Assembly (NCBI GenBank): GCA_038228295.1
Contig: JBBRPH010000014.1
Location: 1-64,000, forward strand
Reading direction: 5' to 3'
DNA from: JAICKM01 sp038228295
GTDB lineage: Bacteria; Chloroflexota; Chloroflexia; QHBQ01; JAICKM01
Length of the DNA stretch: 64,000 nt
Part shown: in pieces, positions 1 through 8,420 of the stretch
Layout of the letters: every line of letters starts with the position of its first letter
Position numbering within the stretch: the stretch's first letter is position 1
Notes under the pieces: generated by a model
What the model saw: the letters and a program-made list of their open reading frames with translations, nothing else
What the model was told of the DNA's origin: nothing
The model's database searches: none
Made by a program: the position numbers and the translations under genes

Positions 1-1
1 G

Positions 2-475
2 AAGCTGGCCCAGCGCAGCGCCGCCGCCACCCGCGAGGTGCGCGCCGTCATCGCCCAGGTGCAAGCCGCGACCAATGCCGCCGTCATGGCGACCGAGGAC
101 GGTCTCAAAGAGACCGAGAAGGGCGTCGGCTTGGCGCACCAATCGGGCGATGCGAACGAAGACATCATCGGCATGGTGGAGCGCACGGCACAACTCGCCA
201 ACGCGATCAGCCTGGCGACGCAGCAGCAGCGCACCGCCAGCGAGCAGGTGGTCGCCACCATGCGCGAAATCGCCGGCAGCAGCCGCCAGACCGCCGGCAG
301 TAGCCGCCAGGCCGCGCGGGCGGCCGGTGATCTCAGCGATATCGCCGGCGAACTACGCGCGGTATCTATCGGCTTCGTGGTGGCGGAGGATAACATAGAC
401 CCCCCTGCCGGCTCGGGTGATGCAACGATCCCACCCGCCCACCTATTGTCTCCCGCCGGCGGAGGGCTAGGATGA
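2..475 (+). CDS. Methyl-accepting chemotaxis protein, C-terminal part (5' end outside the window)
   Basis: The reading frame is open from the first bases of the window, so only the last ~157 codons are seen. The visible part is a long Ala/Gln/Glu-rich coiled coil with heptad character and a run of repeated SSRQTAGSSRQ residues near its end. This fits the descending arm of the cytoplasmic hairpin of a chemoreceptor, the part that carries methylation sites and couples to CheW/CheA. The tail after about residue 125 is Pro/Gly-rich and probably disordered. The stop codon overlaps the next gene (ATGA overlap at 472-475), so it is translationally coupled to the CheW-like gene. The hairpin tip, membrane segments and ligand domain are not in view, so the stimulus and topology cannot be judged. 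Confidence 0.85.
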   Translation, partial: KLAQRSAAATREVRAVIAQVQAATNAAVMATEDGLKETEKGVGLAHQSGDANEDIIGMVERTAQLANAISLATQQQRTASEQVVATMREIAGSSRQTAGSSRQAARAAGDLSDIAGELRAVSIGFVVAEDNIDPPAGSGDATIPPAHLLSPAGGGLG

Positions 476-1008
476 GCAACTCTTCGACCCTGGAGGTGGT
501 AGTGATCGGCGTGGACAACCCAGCCGGGGGTACGCGGCAGCGCTATGGCTTGCTTGTGGGGCAGGTCCATAGTATAGTACGTATAGATGATAGTGACAAA
601 GGCGGACGGGTGCGCGCCGGCGCCGGCGGCTGGGAGTTGGCCTACGAAGACGGCTGGGTGCCGCTTTGCCGCTTAGGCGATAGCATCGGGCTGGGCACGG
701 CCGACACCAGCCACCCATTCGGTGGGCAGGGAGCGACAGGCCGGGTGTTGGGAGTGCGCCTCGCCGGCACCGCCGCACTCAGTCCGGCCTATATCGGCTT
801 TGCGGTGGATGAGGTGATCGAGATTCGTAGCTTGTTGTTGGACGAGATACTGCCGTTTCCGCACTGGGTCATCCACCATCTGCCGCCCAGCACGGTCTGG
901 GGCGCGGTGCCGGCGGGAACAGGTAGCCCCGGCGCACTCCTGTTGTTATTAGACGGCATGGCCCTGGCCGGGCGTGCCGCCCATAGTTCACCGCCGGGCG
1001 GAGGTTAG
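472..1008 (+). CDS. CheW-like scaffold protein
   Basis: A 178-residue protein of CheW-domain size. The pattern of short beta strands with VPLCRLGDSIGLG (about residues 63-75) and GFAVDEVIEIRSL (about 105-117) matches the two halves of the CheW SH3-like fold. CheW domains link chemoreceptors to the CheA kinase at the membrane array. It starts inside the stop codon of the receptor gene and ends 5 bases before cheA, so the genes are one operon. It is longer and more divergent than enteric CheW (~167 aa). The Gly/Ala-rich insert around residues 40-50 is unusual. The assignment rests on weak sequence similarity plus very strong context. Confidence 0.8.
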   Translation: MSNSSTLEVVVIGVDNPAGGTRQRYGLLVGQVHSIVRIDDSDKGGRVRAGAGGWELAYEDGWVPLCRLGDSIGLGTADTSHPFGGQGATGRVLGVRLAGTAALSPAYIGFAVDEVIEIRSLLLDEILPFPHWVIHHLPPSTVWGAVPAGTGSPGALLLLLDGMALAGRAAHSSPPGGG

Positions 1009-1013
1009 AGAGC

Positions 1014-3494
1014 ATGGACGATACACGGTCGGCGCTGTTCGGCAAGTTCCGCGAAGAAGTGGATACCCATTTGCTGCGCTTGCAGCAAAGCATGGTGACG
1101 CTGGAAGAAAACCCGCAGGATAGCGCGCTGCTCAAAGAAGTCTTCCGCTCGGCCCATACCATTAAGGGCGCGGCTCGTATGATGGGCTTTGCCGACATTG
1201 CGCGCGTTACGCACGAGATGGAGTCGGTGCTGGCTGAGATGCGCGACGGCACCTTGCGACTCAATAGCGATATCAGCGATTTGCTCTTTGAGGGCATGGA
1301 GATCATCGCCGCCCTGACCCAGTTGCAGGCGCGGCCCAACGATGCGGCCGCGCTGCAAACGCTGACCGAGATGAACCCGGATCGACTGATCGAGCGCCTA
1401 AAGGCGATTGTCGCCAGTGTCACCCAACCGGTGCCCAGTGTGCCGACGCTCACGATCGGCGGCAATGGGCACGAAACGACCAAACCTGATACGCTGGTGC
1501 TACCGATGATCGACCCCATGCAGTTGCCGCCGGCAGCCGGACTACCCGCCGGCGGCAGCCCCGGCGAGGCAGGGGCGCGGGAGATCCGCTGGGCCGACGA
1601 CAGCATCCGCGTGCCGATCCGCAAACTGGACACGCTGATGCACCTCAGCGGCGAAATGGTGATCACCAAAATGCAGCACCGCTCGATTGACGAGCGCATT
1701 GCCACGTTGCTGGAACGCGAACGCAATCGGGGCCGCCACCTGACCGATCTGACCGAACGGGTCGAACGCTCCTGGGAATCGATTAACCAATCCGACATGA
1801 AAGCGGCGCTGGATCAGTTGCGCGCCCTCGATTCACAGATTGATACCCTGACCGACCGCACGCTACGGGACTTCCAGGAATACACCACCCGCCTCTACAC
1901 GGTGACCGACGAATTAGAAGACACCGTGCTGAGTGTGCGGATGTTGCCGGTCGGCACGCTGTTCGACACCTTCCCATTGGCGATCCGTAACTTCCGCCGC
2001 GACCACGGCAAAGAGATCAACCTCCAGGTCCACGGTGGCGAGACCGAAATCGATAAGCAGATCCTGGAAGGGCTAGGCGATCCCCTCATCCACCTATTGC
2101 GGAACGCGCTGGACCACGGCATCGAAAGCCCGGAGGTGCGCCGCGCCGCCGGCAAAGCGACGCGCGGTGTGATCAGTGTGGCTGCGTACCCTCAGGGCAC
2201 ACAGGTGGTAATCGAGATCAGCGACGACGGCGCAGGCATGGACCCGACGCGCCTGCGCATTATGGCGGTGCGCAAGAATATCATCAGCCGTATGGAAGCC
2301 GAGAAGCTGACCGACGAGGAAGCGCTGAACCTGATTTATTATCCGGGCTTCAGCACAGCCGAGATCATTACCGATATGTCGGGCCGGGGCGTGGGTATGG
2401 ACGTAGTAAAGACGACGATTGAGCGCATGAACGGCTCGGTCAGTGTGCAATCGCAACCCGGCGTAGGCACCACCATTATCCTGCGCCTGCCGCTGACCCT
2501 GGCAACCATGCAGGCCTTGCTGGTGCGTGTGGGGTCGCAGGTGTTTGTGCTGCCCAGCCATACAATTGAAGGCGGCATGGAATACGTTAGCGGCGACGAT
2601 ATTTTCATGATCGAAAATCACGAAGTCACGCGCATCAAAGGGCGGACGATGCCGTTGGTGCGGCTGGAAGAACTGCTGGACTTGAGCCGCGTGCAAAGCG
2701 GCGCATGGCTGCGCGAAGCGGGCCTCGGCCATCTGCTGCCCGGCCCGGCCGGTCCCCCGCGCAACGAAGACGGCTATGACGACGAAGAAGACCTGAGCCT
2801 GCTGTTCCAGGCCCCCGCGCTCGGCAACGGCATCCGGCTGGAAAACAAACTGCCGGGGGTAATCGTCGGCAGTGGCGACCGCATGACCTGTTTCCTGGTA
2901 GACGAGCTGATTGACGAACTAAGCGTAGTCGTCAAAAGCCTGGGACCGTTGTTGGGTCGCGTCAAAACCGCCAGCGGCGCGACCATCCTGGGCGATGGGC
3001 GCGTGGTAATGATCCTCGATGTGATGCGCTTACTGGTCGAAGCCCGCACGCGCAGCAACAGCGGCCAGCTAAGTCGCGCCTGGAGCGCGATGCAGCCGGG
3101 TAAACGGCCCTATATCCTGGTGGTAGACGACTCGATCACCACGCGCGAATTAGAGAAAAGCATCCTCGAAAACGCCGGTTTCGAGGTGGATATTGCGATG
3201 GACGGCCTGGAAGCACTGGGCAAGATCGAAGCACAGGGCCAAAATGGGCGGCGCTATTACGATCTGCTGATCGCCGACATTGAAATGCCGCGCATGGACG
3301 GGCTAGAGCTGACCCAACGGGTGAAAACTCATATCCAAGAAGCACTACGCGCCGTACCGATCATCATCGTCTCCTCCCTCGCCAGCGAATCATATAAACA
3401 GCGCGGCGTGGAAGTCGGCGCACAAGCCTATATTACCAAAGGCCAGTTCGACCAGAGTCACCTGCTGGAAACGATTGAGTTGCTTATACACTAG
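1014..3494 (+). CDS. cheA: Hybrid chemotaxis histidine kinase CheA with C-terminal receiver domain
   Basis: An 826-residue kinase. Domains in order: Hpt (about 1-110) with phospho-acceptor His48 in SAHTIKGAARMMG; dimerisation helices (about 200-320); HATPase with N box HLLRNALDHG (~359), G1 DDGAGMD (~404) and G2 GRGVGMD (~458); a CheW-like regulatory domain (about 495-690); and a receiver domain (about 700-826) with acidic pocket VVDDS (Asp705-706) and phospho-acceptor Asp755 in IADIEMP. It autophosphorylates in response to receptor input and passes phosphate to CheY/CheB. The attached receiver makes it a hybrid CheA-CheY, as in type-IV-pilus or alternative-function systems rather than the enteric type. 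The P2 CheY-docking domain is not evident. It follows the CheW gene by 5 bases. Confidence 0.96.
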   Translation: MDDTRSALFGKFREEVDTHLLRLQQSMVTLEENPQDSALLKEVFRSAHTIKGAARMMGFADIARVTHEMESVLAEMRDGTLRLNSDISDLLFEGMEIIAALTQLQARPNDAAALQTLTEMNPDRLIERLKAIVASVTQPVPSVPTLTIGGNGHETTKPDTLVLPMIDPMQLPPAAGLPAGGSPGEAGAREIRWADDSIRVPIRKLDTLMHLSGEMVITKMQHRSIDERIATLLERERNRGRHLTDLTERVERSWESINQSDMKAALDQLRALDSQIDTLTDRTLRDFQEYTTRLYTVTDELEDTVLSVRMLPVGTLFDTFPLAIRNFRRDHGKEINLQVHGGETEIDKQILEGLGDPLIHLLRNALDHGIESPEVRRAAGKATRGVISVAAYPQGTQVVIEISDDGAGMDPTRLRIMAVRKNIISRMEAEKLTDEEALNLIYYPGFSTAEIITDMSGRGVGMDVVKTTIERMNGSVSVQSQPGVGTTIILRLPLTLATMQALLVRVGSQVFVLPSHTIEGGMEYVSGDDIFMIENHEVTRIKGRTMPLVRLEELLDLSRVQSGAWLREAGLGHLLPGPAGPPRNEDGYDDEEDLSLLFQAPALGNGIRLENKLPGVIVGSGDRMTCFLVDELIDELSVVVKSLGPLLGRVKTASGATILGDGRVVMILDVMRLLVEARTRSNSGQLSRAWSAMQPGKRPYILVVDDSITTRELEKSILENAGFEVDIAMDGLEALGKIEAQGQNGRRYYDLLIADIEMPRMDGLELTQRVKTHIQEALRAVPIIIVSSLASESYKQRGVEVGAQAYITKGQFDQSHLLETIELLIH

Positions 3495-3576
3495 CAGCGC
3501 CGGCGGAGCGAGACCGCCAACGGCGCTGTTTAGCGCACTCTAACCAACACTCAAAGGAAGCGTGAGGGATCTTTGC

Positions 3577-3972
3577 ATGGATAAGCGTCGCATACTCGTG
3601 GTGGACGACAGCGCATTGGTCGCCGAAGCCGTAAAGGCCAAGCTGGAAGCAAGCAATTACGATGTCGCTGTCGCGTACAGCGGAGAAGAAGCTCTGGCGC
3701 AGGTCCAAACGAGCCTGCCCGACTTAATGATCCTCGATGTCTATATGCCCGGCATTGACGGCTTCGAGGTATGCCGCCGCCTGCGCGAAGATCCCACCAC
3801 GCAATCGCTGCCGATTGTGATGCTCAGTTCACGCGGCAACATCAAGGAGAAGCTGGCCGGCTTCCGTGCCGGGGCCGACGACTACCTGGTGAAGGAGTTT
3901 GACCTGCTCGATCTGCCGTATCGCGTGCGACTGGTTTTCCGGCTGCGTGGGCTAGAAAGCGACCGGAACTAG
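3577..3972 (+). CDS. Single-domain response regulator, CheY-like
   Basis: A receiver domain of 131 residues with acidic pocket Asp10-Asp11, phospho-acceptor Asp54 (MILDVYMPG) and the conserved Lys in YLVKEF near residue 109. It has no output domain, so it should act by binding a partner after phosphorylation by CheA. I chose the ATG at 3577, preceded by GAGGG eight bases upstream, over an in-frame GTG at 3562 that leaves no room for a ribosome-binding site. It sits 82 bases after cheA and 4 bases before cheB. The tail after residue 120 is Arg-rich. It could equally be called a stand-alone receiver of a chemosensory pathway that does not control flagella. Confidence 0.9.
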   Translation: MDKRRILVVDDSALVAEAVKAKLEASNYDVAVAYSGEEALAQVQTSLPDLMILDVYMPGIDGFEVCRRLREDPTTQSLPIVMLSSRGNIKEKLAGFRAGADDYLVKEFDLLDLPYRVRLVFRLRGLESDRN

Positions 3973-3976
3973 CGGC

Positions 3977-5329
3977 ATGGCCGGCCCCATCCGTGTCTTG
4001 ATCGTAGACGACTCGCCGCTCGCAGGCGAGGTGCTGACGCAGATCCTGCACCGCGACGCTGAGATCGAGGTGATCGGCGTGGCGCGTAACGGCGTGGAAG
4101 CGCTGGAGCAGGTGCCGCAGCTAAAGCCCGATCTGATCACGATGGATGTCTGGATGCCGCGCATGGACGGCTTCGCCACAGTCGAGCAGCTGATGGCCTA
4201 TCATCCCACCCCAATCCTAGTGATCACTACGTCCCTGGCCCGCAAAGATATTGATATTAGCTTGCGGATGCTGGCCGCCGGCGCGCTGGATGTGATCGAA
4301 AAACCGGCCCGCCTGGACGAGGTCAGTTGGGAACGGGCCTGTCGGGCGTTGATACAGCGGGTGAAAGTCTTGGCCCGCGTGCGCGTGGTGACGCACCTCA
4401 AAGGCCGGCACATCGGCAATCCCGACGCGGCCCTTCCGCCCACCCCGCCACAGAGCGCGATGCCGGCGGGTCGCGGTGTAAAGGGCGAACCGCCGATCCT
4501 TACGCCCGACACCAATGGAGTCAGAGTGGTCGGTACCCCACTCCGACCGGCGCTGCCTTTCCCCCCCCAAAACGGAAGCCCCGGCGGACGGATGATGCCC
4601 CCCCCCGCCCCGCCGGCACCTCCGGCGCGCGATAAGTCCCCAACCGTCCGGGCCGACTCCGCCCTGACGCACATGGCCGGGCGACGTCGCGGCAGCACCG
4701 AGCCGCTGCCGCCGCTGCCGCCGCACCCGCCCCCCGGCAGCGGGCATCGCTACCAACTGGTCGCTATCGCATCATCTACCGGCGGCCCACAGGCGCTGCT
4801 CAAGATCCTCCAGGGCTTGCCGCGCGAGTTCCAAACCCCCATTTTGATCGTGCAGCATATCGCCGACGGGTTTACGCAGGGCTTGGCCGACTGGCTGACC
4901 CGAGAAGGGGGGCGCCCGGTACGGTTGGCCGTGGAGGGCGAACGCCCTCCGCCGGGCGTGGTGTTGCTGGCTCCCGACGGACGGCATTTACTGTTGAATA
5001 GCGACGGGCATATTGCGCTGGCCGACGAGGTAGCCCGCGAAATCTGCCCGTCGGCCGACCGCATGATGCGCTCCCTAGCCACCGCTTTGGGCGATCACAC
5101 CATCGCCGTGATCTTGACCGGCATGGGCCGCGACGGGGCTGATGGGATGCGCGCGTTGCGTTTGGCCGGCGGGTACACCATTGCCCAGGATGAGGCGAGT
5201 TCGATCATTTTTGGGATGCCGCGCGCCGCGATTTTGCTCGGCGTGATAGATGAAGTGCTGCCGCTTGACCGGATCGCCGCCCGCCTGGTCCGCCTGATCG
5301 GGCCGGCGCACACAGAAGGCGGGGTCTAG
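3977..5329 (+). CDS. cheB: Chemotaxis response regulator protein-glutamate methylesterase CheB
   Basis: A 450-residue protein with an N-terminal receiver (about 1-120, phospho-acceptor Asp57 in ITMDVWMP) and a C-terminal CheB methylesterase domain (about 258-445). The catalytic Ser267 lies in IASSTGGP, the His in IVQHIADGF and the Asp in TGMGRDGADG. The enzyme removes methyl groups from receptor glutamates and can deamidate glutamines. The linker of about 110 residues between the domains is very rich in Pro, Gly and Arg and much longer than in enteric CheB (total ~350 aa), so it is likely disordered. It lies 4 bases after the cheY-like gene and 2 bases before cheR. Confidence 0.96.
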   Translation: MAGPIRVLIVDDSPLAGEVLTQILHRDAEIEVIGVARNGVEALEQVPQLKPDLITMDVWMPRMDGFATVEQLMAYHPTPILVITTSLARKDIDISLRMLAAGALDVIEKPARLDEVSWERACRALIQRVKVLARVRVVTHLKGRHIGNPDAALPPTPPQSAMPAGRGVKGEPPILTPDTNGVRVVGTPLRPALPFPPQNGSPGGRMMPPPAPPAPPARDKSPTVRADSALTHMAGRRRGSTEPLPPLPPHPPPGSGHRYQLVAIASSTGGPQALLKILQGLPREFQTPILIVQHIADGFTQGLADWLTREGGRPVRLAVEGERPPPGVVLLAPDGRHLLLNSDGHIALADEVAREICPSADRMMRSLATALGDHTIAVILTGMGRDGADGMRALRLAGGYTIAQDEASSIIFGMPRAAILLGVIDEVLPLDRIAARLVRLIGPAHTEGGV

Positions 5330-5331
5330 CC

Positions 5332-6987
5332 ATGGCTAAGCTGCCGCTCGCCCCCGCCCTGTTCGAGCGCGTGCAGACGCTCCTGGCCCAAACAGCGGGT
5401 CTGCACTTCGATAGCAGCAAACTCAACACGCTGCAAAGCCACTTGAACGACCGCGCCGCGCTGCAAAAGCAGGCCAGCCTGGAAGATTATGTCAACTATA
5501 TCAGCCAGACTGCCCACGCCGACGAATTACGCAAACTGGTCGAGTCGGTCACGATTCATGAGACCAGCTTTTTCCGCAATCACGAACACTACCGCGCCCT
5601 GCGCGAAGCCGTGCTGCCCGATCTGGCCCGCCGCCATGCCGCCGACCGCAAGCTCCGCATTTGGAGTGCGGGCTGTTCCACCGGCGAAGAGCCGTATTCG
5701 CTGGCGATCACCTGCCTGGAGCAGCCGGAGTTACGCGGCTGGCAGATCACCATCGAGGCGACCGACCTGAGTGAGCGGGTGCTGGCGCTGGCGCAGCGGG
5801 GGTTGTATCGCGGGGCGGCCTTGCGCTATCTGGAAGCGGATCGCTTGCACCGCTGGTTCAAGCGGCAAGAAGGCGAGACGCCGGTGTTGCAGCCGCCGCG
5901 CAAAACCGGGCCGCTCGATCCGCTGACCGGGCAGCGCGAGGTCTATGCCGTCAACGACAAGGTGCGGGCGTTGGTACAGTTCCAACCGTTGAATCTGGTA
6001 CGGCGGCCCTACGCCGACCGTTACAGCGATTTCGACCTGATCCTTTGTGAGAATGTGATCATCTATTTCCGGCCCGAAGTGACGCGCACGGTGATCGCAG
6101 AGTTCTACAAGCGGTTGCGACCGGGCGGCTATATGTTCCTGGGCTACTCAGAGACCCTGTGGCAAATCTCCAATCGTTTTGAGTTGTTAACCCGCCCCAA
6201 TACGTTCTACTATCGCCGCCCGCTAGAGGAACCCGCTCCGCCCGTCGTGCGCCCGCCCGTAGCCGGCGCACACACGTCGGATATTCAGGAGATGATGCGC
6301 CGGCTGACCGAGACCGGCCCGATTCCACCGCGCCCGCCGACCAAGATCAATCAGCCCAGCACCCGCCCGCTGCCCGAGCCGCGCGCCGCCCCGCCCCCGG
6401 CCACGACCGACCGGCCGACTACGCACCCGCTGCCCGAGCCACGCGGCGTGCCGCCGCCTGCCCCGGCAACGGCTGACGCCGAGCGCGCGGTGGTAGAAGC
6501 GCGCCGGTTGACGGAACAGGCGCATGAGCTGCTGGAAGCCGGCAAATACACGCCGGCGCAAGAGGCGTTCGCCGCGGCGTTGGCCCACAACCCGGCCTGG
6601 GTAGACGCGCTGGTGGGGCTAGCGCAGATCCACGCCAACCAGGGCCGCCTAACGGAAGCGCGCGCTGAGTGTGACAAGGCGCTAGACATTGACGCGCTAT
6701 GTGAAGAAGCGCATCTGCTGGCGGCGCTGATCGACCGCCAGGAAGGGCGGATCGCCGCCGCCATTGATCACTTCGAGAAGTTGCTCTACAGCAACATCGA
6801 GTCGGTGGCCGGCCATTTCCACCTCGCCGAACTCTACCGCGCCCAGGGGCAGCGCTATGAGGCAGCCCGCGAGTACCGCCGCACCCTCTGGGCGCTCGAC
6901 CGCCATCAGGACGCGACGGTGAGCGGCTTACCTGCCGCCATGCTCCAGCGGACGTGCGAACAGCAGATCAAACGCTTGCAGGCGTAG
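5332..6987 (+). CDS. cheR: Chemotaxis protein methyltransferase CheR with C-terminal TPR domain
   Basis: A 551-residue protein. CheR all-alpha N-domain (about 1-85) and SAM-dependent methyltransferase domain (about 90-290), with SAM loop WSAGCSTGEEPYSLAI and the LCENVIIYF segment. It methylates receptor glutamates. A proline-rich linker (about 300-380) contains two copies of a THPLPEPR / TRPLPEPR module. The C-terminal ~170 residues form TPR-like helical hairpins (AQEAFAAALAHNP, EARAECDKALDID, AIDHFEKLLYSN). CheR-TPR fusions are known in alternative chemosensory systems, where TPRs affect partner binding. It is the last gene of the operon, followed by a strong inverted repeat. Confidence 0.95.
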   Translation: MAKLPLAPALFERVQTLLAQTAGLHFDSSKLNTLQSHLNDRAALQKQASLEDYVNYISQTAHADELRKLVESVTIHETSFFRNHEHYRALREAVLPDLARRHAADRKLRIWSAGCSTGEEPYSLAITCLEQPELRGWQITIEATDLSERVLALAQRGLYRGAALRYLEADRLHRWFKRQEGETPVLQPPRKTGPLDPLTGQREVYAVNDKVRALVQFQPLNLVRRPYADRYSDFDLILCENVIIYFRPEVTRTVIAEFYKRLRPGGYMFLGYSETLWQISNRFELLTRPNTFYYRRPLEEPAPPVVRPPVAGAHTSDIQEMMRRLTETGPIPPRPPTKINQPSTRPLPEPRAAPPPATTDRPTTHPLPEPRGVPPPAPATADAERAVVEARRLTEQAHELLEAGKYTPAQEAFAAALAHNPAWVDALVGLAQIHANQGRLTEARAECDKALDIDALCEEAHLLAALIDRQEGRIAAAIDHFEKLLYSNIESVAGHFHLAELYRAQGQRYEAAREYRRTLWALDRHQDATVSGLPAAMLQRTCEQQIKRLQA

Positions 6988-7066
6988 CACGTAAAACGCG
7001 CGTCACTACGCATTCCAAGCAGACTCTAAGCGCGTGAATAAGACTGTTCCCGTTCAGCAATTTTCT

Positions 7067-7115
7067 GAACGCGCTACGCCCCTACAGATGGTCTCTGTAG
7101 GGGCGTAGCGCGTTC
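7067..7115. repeat. Perfect 22-bp inverted repeat between convergent genes
   Basis: Two perfect 22-bp arms (7067-7088 and 7094-7115) separated by 5 bases. The core is CTACGCCCCTACAGA and its complement. It lies between the end of cheR and the end of the DUF1501 gene, so it could act as a bidirectional transcription terminator, though no U-run follows. The central CTACAG/CTGTAG word also occurs in the hairpin at 52362-52399. The two are probably members of a dispersed hairpin-repeat family. Confidence 0.85.
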
Positions 7116-7127
7116 GCGGTGGATAGA

Positions 7128-8411
7128 TCAGGTTTGCACGAAGTCGAGCACGGGGAAGGTGCCCTCGATCACGCGGCTGGGGTCCACGTTCATCCATTGC
7201 TTGAGGATGGTGCTGTAGACGCTGCGGAAGTCCATTTGGCTGGTGATATCGCCGTCTTGCAGCGCGCCCAGATCGGGCGCGTTGCCGTAGAAGCCGCCTT
7301 TCACGCCCTGGCCCACCAGGAACATCGGCAGCGCAGTGCCGTGGTCCGTGCCCTGGCTGGCGTTTTCGGCCACGCGGCGACCGAACTCGGAGAAGGTCAT
7401 CATCAGCACGCGGTCGGCATGACCATTCGCTTCCAGCGTGCTGTAGAAGCCACTGATCGCGTCGTCAATTTGGCCCATCAACTGCGTATGCGTGCGCGCC
7501 TGTTGGGCGTGCGTATCGAAGCCACCGATAGAGATATAGAACACGCGCGCACCGACATCGGCGGCGATCACTTTGCTGATCAGTTTCAGCCCCTCGGTCA
7601 AGGGGTTATTATTGGCACCGGTATTTTGGTCCATCGGCCCGACGATATGCTGCAACAGGTCGGAGCTATCGAACGCCGCCAGCGCGGCCTGGCGCACAAA
7701 CTCGGCCGCCCCGCCCGGCGCGGCATGGCTGCATACATCGTGGATCGCATCCAGTTGGGCCTGGCGGTCGCGGTTAAAGCGGCCGTCGGCGCGGAACTGG
7801 TAGTTCGCGGTGTTGGTCAGCGAAGGCACGATAGTGCTTTCGGTGTAGAGCGTGCGCGGCACACTCGACCCGATGTTCAGGCCGCGAATACGGCACGTCG
7901 CCTCTTCACAGTCGTCGCCGGCCAGCATCCGGCCGAGCCAGCCGGTCGGCTCATTCACGTCGGGCCGGCCGGTCTGCCAGATTTCCATCGCGCGGAAGTG
8001 CGAACGATTGGGGTTCGGATAGCCGACGCTCTCCAGCACGGCCACATGGCCCGCGTTATAGAGGTCGCGCAGCTTTTTCAGCGCGGGGTTCAGACCCATT
8101 TTGTCGGTGAGCGGCAGCACCTGCTCGCGGGGCACGGCCAGATGCGGGCGCAGGCGATAGTAGGCCGGGTCGGCATAGGGGATCACCGTGCCGAGGCCGT
8201 CGTTCCCACCGCTCAGTTGCAACACCACCAGCACATTGCGGCTGCGGGTATCGGGCACAGCAGGTACATCGCCGTTATGTTCGCCAGGCAGCGGCGGGGC
8301 GGGATCGTTGCTGATAGCATAGGCCGCCTTTACCAGGAATGACGGGGCGACCATGCCTAGCGCGGCCACTTGGATGCCGTTTTTCAGAAAATCGCGTCGT
8401 GATAAGGCCAT
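7128..8411 (-). CDS. Tat-exported DUF1501 protein
   Basis: A 427-residue protein with an N-terminal twin-arginine signal (Arg5-Arg6 in RRDFLK, hydrophobic stretch to about residue 32 ending AAYA), so it is folded in the cytoplasm and exported by the Tat system. TatC is encoded at 29666-30424. The rest matches DUF1501, a family with a sulfatase/alkaline-phosphatase-like fold (LQLSGGNDGLGTVIPYADP, MTFSEFGRRVAENASQGTDHG). Its biochemical role is unknown. It is 9 bases downstream of the DUF1800 gene. DUF1800-DUF1501 pairs are a standard association in Chloroflexota and Planctomycetota. Confidence 0.93.
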   Translation of the reverse strand: MALSRRDFLKNGIQVAALGMVAPSFLVKAAYAISNDPAPPLPGEHNGDVPAVPDTRSRNVLVVLQLSGGNDGLGTVIPYADPAYYRLRPHLAVPREQVLPLTDKMGLNPALKKLRDLYNAGHVAVLESVGYPNPNRSHFRAMEIWQTGRPDVNEPTGWLGRMLAGDDCEEATCRIRGLNIGSSVPRTLYTESTIVPSLTNTANYQFRADGRFNRDRQAQLDAIHDVCSHAAPGGAAEFVRQAALAAFDSSDLLQHIVGPMDQNTGANNNPLTEGLKLISKVIAADVGARVFYISIGGFDTHAQQARTHTQLMGQIDDAISGFYSTLEANGHADRVLMMTFSEFGRRVAENASQGTDHGTALPMFLVGQGVKGGFYGNAPDLGALQDGDITSQMDFRSVYSTILKQWMNVDPSRVIEGTFPVLDFVQT

Positions 8412-8420
8412 CGTCGTCTC

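Noticed and set aside
7119..8342. A 407-codon open frame antisense to the DUF1501 gene
   Set aside because: His/Gln/Arg-rich composition with no family resemblance. It mirrors the codon use of the real gene, which has a Tat signal and conserved motifs.
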